Assembly: GCA_021299615.1 (NCBI GenBank)
Contig: JAJTHC010000063.1
Span: 1 to 9,968, forward strand
Length of the DNA stretch: 9,968 nucleotides
Direction of reading: 5' to 3'
DNA from: Vampirovibrionales bacterium
GTDB lineage: Bacteria > Cyanobacteriota > Vampirovibrionia > Vampirovibrionales > JAJTHC01
Position 1 is the stretch's first letter. Every line of letters starts with the position of its first letter. Below are positions 7,403 through 9,968 of this stretch, one piece after another. Under the pieces are notes generated by a model that saw nothing but the letters and a program-made list of their open reading frames with translations, was not told where the DNA came from and ran no database searches. A program made the translations under genes and the position numbers.

Positions 7403-7990
7403 ATGAGTAAACTCAACGTCGTCAAATACGGACACCCCGTCTTAAGAACCCCTGCCAAACGAGTCTTGAAGGTTTCTGCCAAGATTCAAAAGCTCGTTTT
7501 TGACATGATGGAAACGATGTACGCCAACAATGGTTGTGGGCTTGCGGCTCCTCAAGTGGGGGAAAGTCTCTCTATTTTTGTGTTGGATTGCTCCAGTGAA
7601 ACAAAAAAATACCCTGCTATGGTTTTTATAAACCCTAAAATCGTCAAGAGCAAAGGGGCTTGTAAGAGCCACGAAGGCTGCCTAAGCTTCCCTGAAGTCT
7701 TTGTAGATGTTAAGCGTCATGCGGAACTCACCATTCGCTACCAAGACTTAAAGGGTCGCCAGCAAGAAATGACCGTCAACGTGAAGGATGACCCCCTTCT
7801 CTGCCGAGCCATTCAACATGAAATGGATCACCTGAACGGCATTTTATTTATTGATTATGTGATTGACTATTACGGCACGGATGAGATCTTGCGTCAAAAG
7901 GGGTTACCTCCCATTGAGAAAGCCAAGCAACAAGACACCGCTGATTTAGATGCTCTTTTAGACTTTGCCACGGCTGAAACGATTAAATAA
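7403..7990 (+). CDS. def: Peptide deformylase
   Basis: This cytoplasmic metalloenzyme removes the formyl group from the N-terminal methionine of nascent proteins. The 195-residue product has all three deformylase motifs in order: GCGLAAPQVG (44-53), EGCLSFP (91-97) and QHEMDHLNG (138-146). Cys93, His139 and His143 are the expected metal ligands, and Glu140 is the catalytic acid/base. The C-terminal extension after about residue 155 is helical and charged, within the length range of family members. The ATG is preceded by AAAGGA (7390-7395) with a 7-base spacer. It stands alone between the nuo terminator and a convergent gene pair, so it is probably monocistronic from the promoter near 7361. 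Its TAA stop shares its last base with the outer end of a long palindromic element. No methionyl-tRNA formyltransferase gene (fmt), a frequent neighbour, is in the window. Confidence 0.97.
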   Translation: MSKLNVVKYGHPVLRTPAKRVLKVSAKIQKLVFDMMETMYANNGCGLAAPQVGESLSIFVLDCSSETKKYPAMVFINPKIVKSKGACKSHEGCLSFPEVFVDVKRHAELTIRYQDLKGRQQEMTVNVKDDPLLCRAIQHEMDHLNGILFIDYVIDYYGTDEILRQKGLPPIEKAKQQDTADLDALLDFATAETIK

Positions 7991-8137
7991 TACCAATTCT
8001 TAGTTTAAATAGCGTCTGGCGTCTTCGTTGTCGCTCGGGTTCTCGATGTGCTTATGTACGTTTGTGTACACCTCACCCATCTGCGAATCTAGGCTCCTAG
8101 AATCCACCTATACGCTATTCAATCGTTTAAATGGTAT
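7990..8137. repeat. 148-base imperfect palindrome (MITE-like or palindromic repeat)
   Basis: The outer 26 bases (7990-8015, starting ATACCA and ending ATAGCGT) match the reverse complement of 8112-8137 at 19 of 26 positions, with perfect blocks ATACCA/TGGTAT and AATAGCGT/ACGCTATT. Near the centre GATGTG (8045-8050) pairs with CACccATC (8074-8081), and TGTAC (8055-8059) with GTACA (8066-8070) around a six-base loop. The centre of the outer arms (about 8063.5) coincides with the centre of this loop, so the whole unit can fold as one hairpin. The right arm also has a separate palindrome, TCTAGG-CT-CCTAGA (8088-8101). TA dinucleotides at 7991-7992 and 8135-8136 bracket CCA...TGG, as expected if an IS630/Tc1-type element duplicated a TA target. 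No convincing coding frame is seen. Copy number elsewhere is unknown. Confidence 0.6.
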
Positions 8138-8179
8138 AAATTCAGCTATATCATAAAACTAGCTAAAGTTTACAAGGTT

Positions 8180-9094
8180 CTAAATACTAATCCCAACAGG
8201 ATGCAAAGGTAAAGGACTGTCTTTAAGCACTTGGGGGTCTTTCTTAAAGGGAAGCGTCTGTAATTCTTTCAGTAATCGACGTTGTTCTTCTAGCATGGTA
8301 CGGGTCATCTTCATTTGCGTTAACACCTTATGACGCTGCTGACTTTGGGGATCCTGCAAGAGGGTATAGCTCTTCATCGCTCGGTTCAGCTCATCATCGG
8401 CTTTTAGCATGATCGCATTCACACGCTTTAACTGAGCCGAAAGGGTGTCTCGCATTTTGGGTAGACGTTGATTCAACTCGTGCATGTCTTCTTGCGTAGC
8501 TCGCATTTCTTGAGCAATCCGCATTAAATCGGCTTGGCGATGCTCGGTGGGAATGGCATCCAGCGATTTACCTAGGCTGGTTGCCCCTTGCCTTAGAAAG
8601 TTTGCCATTTTAATTTGAGCGTCCCACATATTTTTTTGCCGAAACGGACGCAAGACCTGTTGTTTTTCTTGAGCCTTGCCTTCGGCTTGAAAAACATCTT
8701 CAGGGCTTTCGTCTAAGGTAAACTCCAAACTCTTTGCTCCGCCTAAGCCAGCGGCGACAATGAGGGCTTCCGCTTCTTCGGGGATCTGCATGCGCGGATC
8801 GTTCAATACATAATCCACCCAGACGGAATCGTCTTTCGGATTGAGTTTGACCTGCTTCACATAACCGACAGGGACGCCCATTAAAATAACAGGCGATCCC
8901 TTCATTAAGGCGTAGGCATCTTCCACATAAAGATGCAGGGTTTTGGCTTCTTTGGGTGCAAAAGGCAGATTTTTAAAGTCCATTGCCAAAATACTGATGA
9001 CCAATCCAGCCGCCAAGCACGTCCACAACACCATGTCTGAACAGAAACAGAGGCTTTTCTTCAAAAGGCGATAGCATTTTTGGATTAGGGGCAT
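8180..9094 (-). CDS. MCE-domain (MlaD-like) membrane-anchored protein
   Basis: MCE proteins bind lipids in the periplasm and usually serve ABC transporters that move lipids between inner and outer membranes. The 304-residue product has a basic N terminus, one membrane anchor (about 21-38), and an MCE domain (about 52-128). That domain contains LMKGSPVILMGVPVGYVKQV, matching the GLxxGxxVxxxGvxVGxV core, and ends in a GLGGAKSLEF strand. A long region (about 155-285) rich in Glu, Gln, Lys, Arg, Leu and Met looks helical and partly coiled-coil, as in single-MCE proteins that form tubes. The ATG at 9094 has GAGGA 4 bases upstream; a longer GTG-started version from 9145 lacks a ribosome binding site and overlaps the upstream gene. 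It lies 22 bases after the nucleotidyltransferase, probably in one operon. No MlaE permease or MlaF ATPase partner is in the window, so a mlaD symbol is not justified. Confidence 0.82.
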   Translation of the reverse strand: MPLIQKCYRLLKKSLCFCSDMVLWTCLAAGLVISILAMDFKNLPFAPKEAKTLHLYVEDAYALMKGSPVILMGVPVGYVKQVKLNPKDDSVWVDYVLNDPRMQIPEEAEALIVAAGLGGAKSLEFTLDESPEDVFQAEGKAQEKQQVLRPFRQKNMWDAQIKMANFLRQGATSLGKSLDAIPTEHRQADLMRIAQEMRATQEDMHELNQRLPKMRDTLSAQLKRVNAIMLKADDELNRAMKSYTLLQDPQSQQRHKVLTQMKMTRTMLEEQRRLLKELQTLPFKKDPQVLKDSPLPLHPVGISI

Positions 9095-9098
9095 GGTA

Positions 9099-9103
9099 TC
9101 CTC
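9099..9103 (-). promoter_or_regulatory. Ribosome binding site for the MCE-domain gene
   Basis: Read on the - strand, GAGGA lies 4 bases before the ATG at 9092-9094. The spacer is short, but the site is much better than anything near the alternative GTG at 9143-9145, so it sets the start. Confidence 0.6.
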
Positions 9104-9116
9104 AGTGGGGGAAGGC

Positions 9117-9968
9117 TTATTGTTTCTTGGCAACCACAACGCCACCTGAAAGCGTCAGACCATCTTTTTCGGCAAGCGTTTTGCTTCCCTGCCAGTAAAA
9201 GACGCCTGCGTCATGGTAGTAATCGGCTAAGGCTTCGGGCAAAGCTTCGCCCAATTCTCCACGATACGCCATGGCTAAGGTTTCCACATATTGAGCAGGG
9301 TTGCCAATATCACACCAAAAGCCTTCGACTTCTTGCGCGTAAAGAGGCAAATTCGCTTTTAAGCACATATTAAAGACATCTTGAGCGAAATCAAATTCCT
9401 TCAATTCCGTGGGAGGCGTCTCATTCTTGGCGTTTGCTTCGGCTTGAACAGCCTGCAAACGTTCTTGATACCACGTTTTCAAATACGGAAACAGGCTCGG
9501 TGCCAACACATAAAACCCTGTAGAAGCCAAACGGCTACTACCTGCTTGAGCCAAGCTGGGTTTTTCCAAGAAGGTGCGAACTCGCCCCGATTGGTCTTGA
9601 GCATCGGTAGAATGAGTGGCGACGATCCCAAATTTGGGAACGTCTTCATCGGCGACAATTTGGCAACCCACCGTAGCAGACGCTTGGTTCGCTTCATGCA
9701 CATTCACCAACGCGGCTAAGTCCACATTAGAAACGGCATCGCCTTGTAACACAAGCAGGGGTTCCGCAGGGTTAAAGCTCGGGAACTCGTCCAAGTGATT
9801 CAAAATATGAAGTACACCGCCTGCTGTGCCTGTTGGGCGTTCTTCGGGGATCTCAAACCATTCGACGCCATGGGTTTTGGCGGCTTCGTTTAAGGCAACT
9901 TGCACGGATTCACGTTGGAAAAAGGTATTCACATAAATACGTTCAATGCCTTGTTTGGCGAGCAATCC
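9117..9968 (-). CDS. NDP-sugar pyrophosphorylase family nucleotidyltransferase, 5' end missing
   Basis: Enzymes of this family join a sugar 1-phosphate to an NTP, giving an NDP-sugar for cell-envelope or glycan synthesis. The frame is open to the right edge, so about 40 N-terminal residues, including the GxGTRLxPLT nucleotide-binding signature, lie outside. In the 283 visible residues, GIERIYVNTFFQ (about 7-18), ERPTGTAGGV (43-52), LQGDAVSNVDL (74-84, with the metal-binding GD), KFGIV, FLEKPS (133-138), STGFYVLAP (149-157), FDFAQDVF (192-199) and EGFWCDIGNPAQY (215-227) follow the expected order. The closest type is a mannose- or glucose-1-phosphate nucleotidyltransferase, but the substrate cannot be fixed. 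About 25 charged residues (165-190) are inserted before FDFAQDVF. The protein ends soon after the start of what looks like a hexapeptide beta-helix (LSGGVVVAKKQ). The MCE gene follows after 22 bases. Confidence 0.88.
   Translation of the reverse strand, partial: GLLAKQGIERIYVNTFFQRESVQVALNEAAKTHGVEWFEIPEERPTGTAGGVLHILNHLDEFPSFNPAEPLLVLQGDAVSNVDLAALVNVHEANQASATVGCQIVADEDVPKFGIVATHSTDAQDQSGRVRTFLEKPSLAQAGSSRLASTGFYVLAPSLFPYLKTWYQERLQAVQAEANAKNETPPTELKEFDFAQDVFNMCLKANLPLYAQEVEGFWCDIGNPAQYVETLAMAYRGELGEALPEALADYYHDAGVFYWQGSKTLAEKDGLTLSGGVVVAKKQ

Noticed and set aside
8144..8164. AGCTA / TAGCT inverted repeat as a terminator for the MCE gene
   Set aside because: The stem is only 5 base pairs, AT-rich, with an 11-base loop and no T-tract on either strand.
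9143..9145. GTG as an upstream start for the MCE-domain gene, adding 17 residues
   Set aside because: It has no ribosome binding site at proper distance, overlaps the nucleotidyltransferase, and the added residues are hydrophilic and unlike an MCE N terminus. ATG at 9094 has GAGGA just upstream.
9381..9719. Open frame of 112 codons on the + strand opposite the nucleotidyltransferase
   Set aside because: It is antisense to a gene with clear family motifs, shows no recognisable domain, and has no convincing ribosome binding site.

Overview
The window is dominated by the distal part of a respiratory complex I (NADH:quinone oxidoreductase, nuo) operon on the + strand. It runs from the C-terminal end of nuoH through complete nuoI, nuoJ, nuoK, nuoL, nuoM and nuoN (1-7276). 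A Rho-independent terminator closes the operon, and peptide deformylase (def, 7403-7990) follows on the same strand with its own likely promoter. Two convergent genes lie on the - strand. One is a sugar nucleotidyltransferase that enters from the right edge, so its 5' end is missing. The other is a membrane-anchored MCE-domain (MlaD-like) protein.

The organism is most likely an aerobically respiring, Gram-negative-type (diderm) bacterium. It has a full set of proton-pumping complex I subunits and an MCE-domain lipid-transport-type protein, which is typical of cells with an outer membrane. The H-I-J-K-L-M-N order is the standard bacterial nuo order. The cyanobacterial arrangement instead splits these genes into ndhAIGE, ndhF/ndhD and ndhB loci. 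NuoM nevertheless has an ELELIP/WGG segment that reminds me of cyanobacterial NdhD. GC content looks moderate by eye. A non-photosynthetic relative of the Cyanobacteria (Vampirovibrionia/Melainabacteria) is my tentative guess, but this window cannot settle it and a proteobacterium is possible.

Layout: genes in 1-7276 are tightly packed, with gaps of 12 to 64 bases and one ATGA overlap between nuoJ and nuoK. This fits one polycistronic message. NuoH, J, K, L, M and N are the membrane arm (quinone-site subunit and proton channels) and NuoI carries the two iron-sulfur clusters next to it. The residues expected for proton translocation are all visible in K, L, M and N, so the complex looks functional.

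The 189 bases between def and the - strand pair hold the most unusual structure here. It is an imperfect palindrome of about 148 bases that begins on the last base of the def stop codon, has TA dinucleotides near both ends, and resembles a small non-autonomous (MITE-like) or palindromic repeat. I see no evidence of a new defence, biosynthetic or mobile system. The remaining findings are modest sequence oddities within known families.
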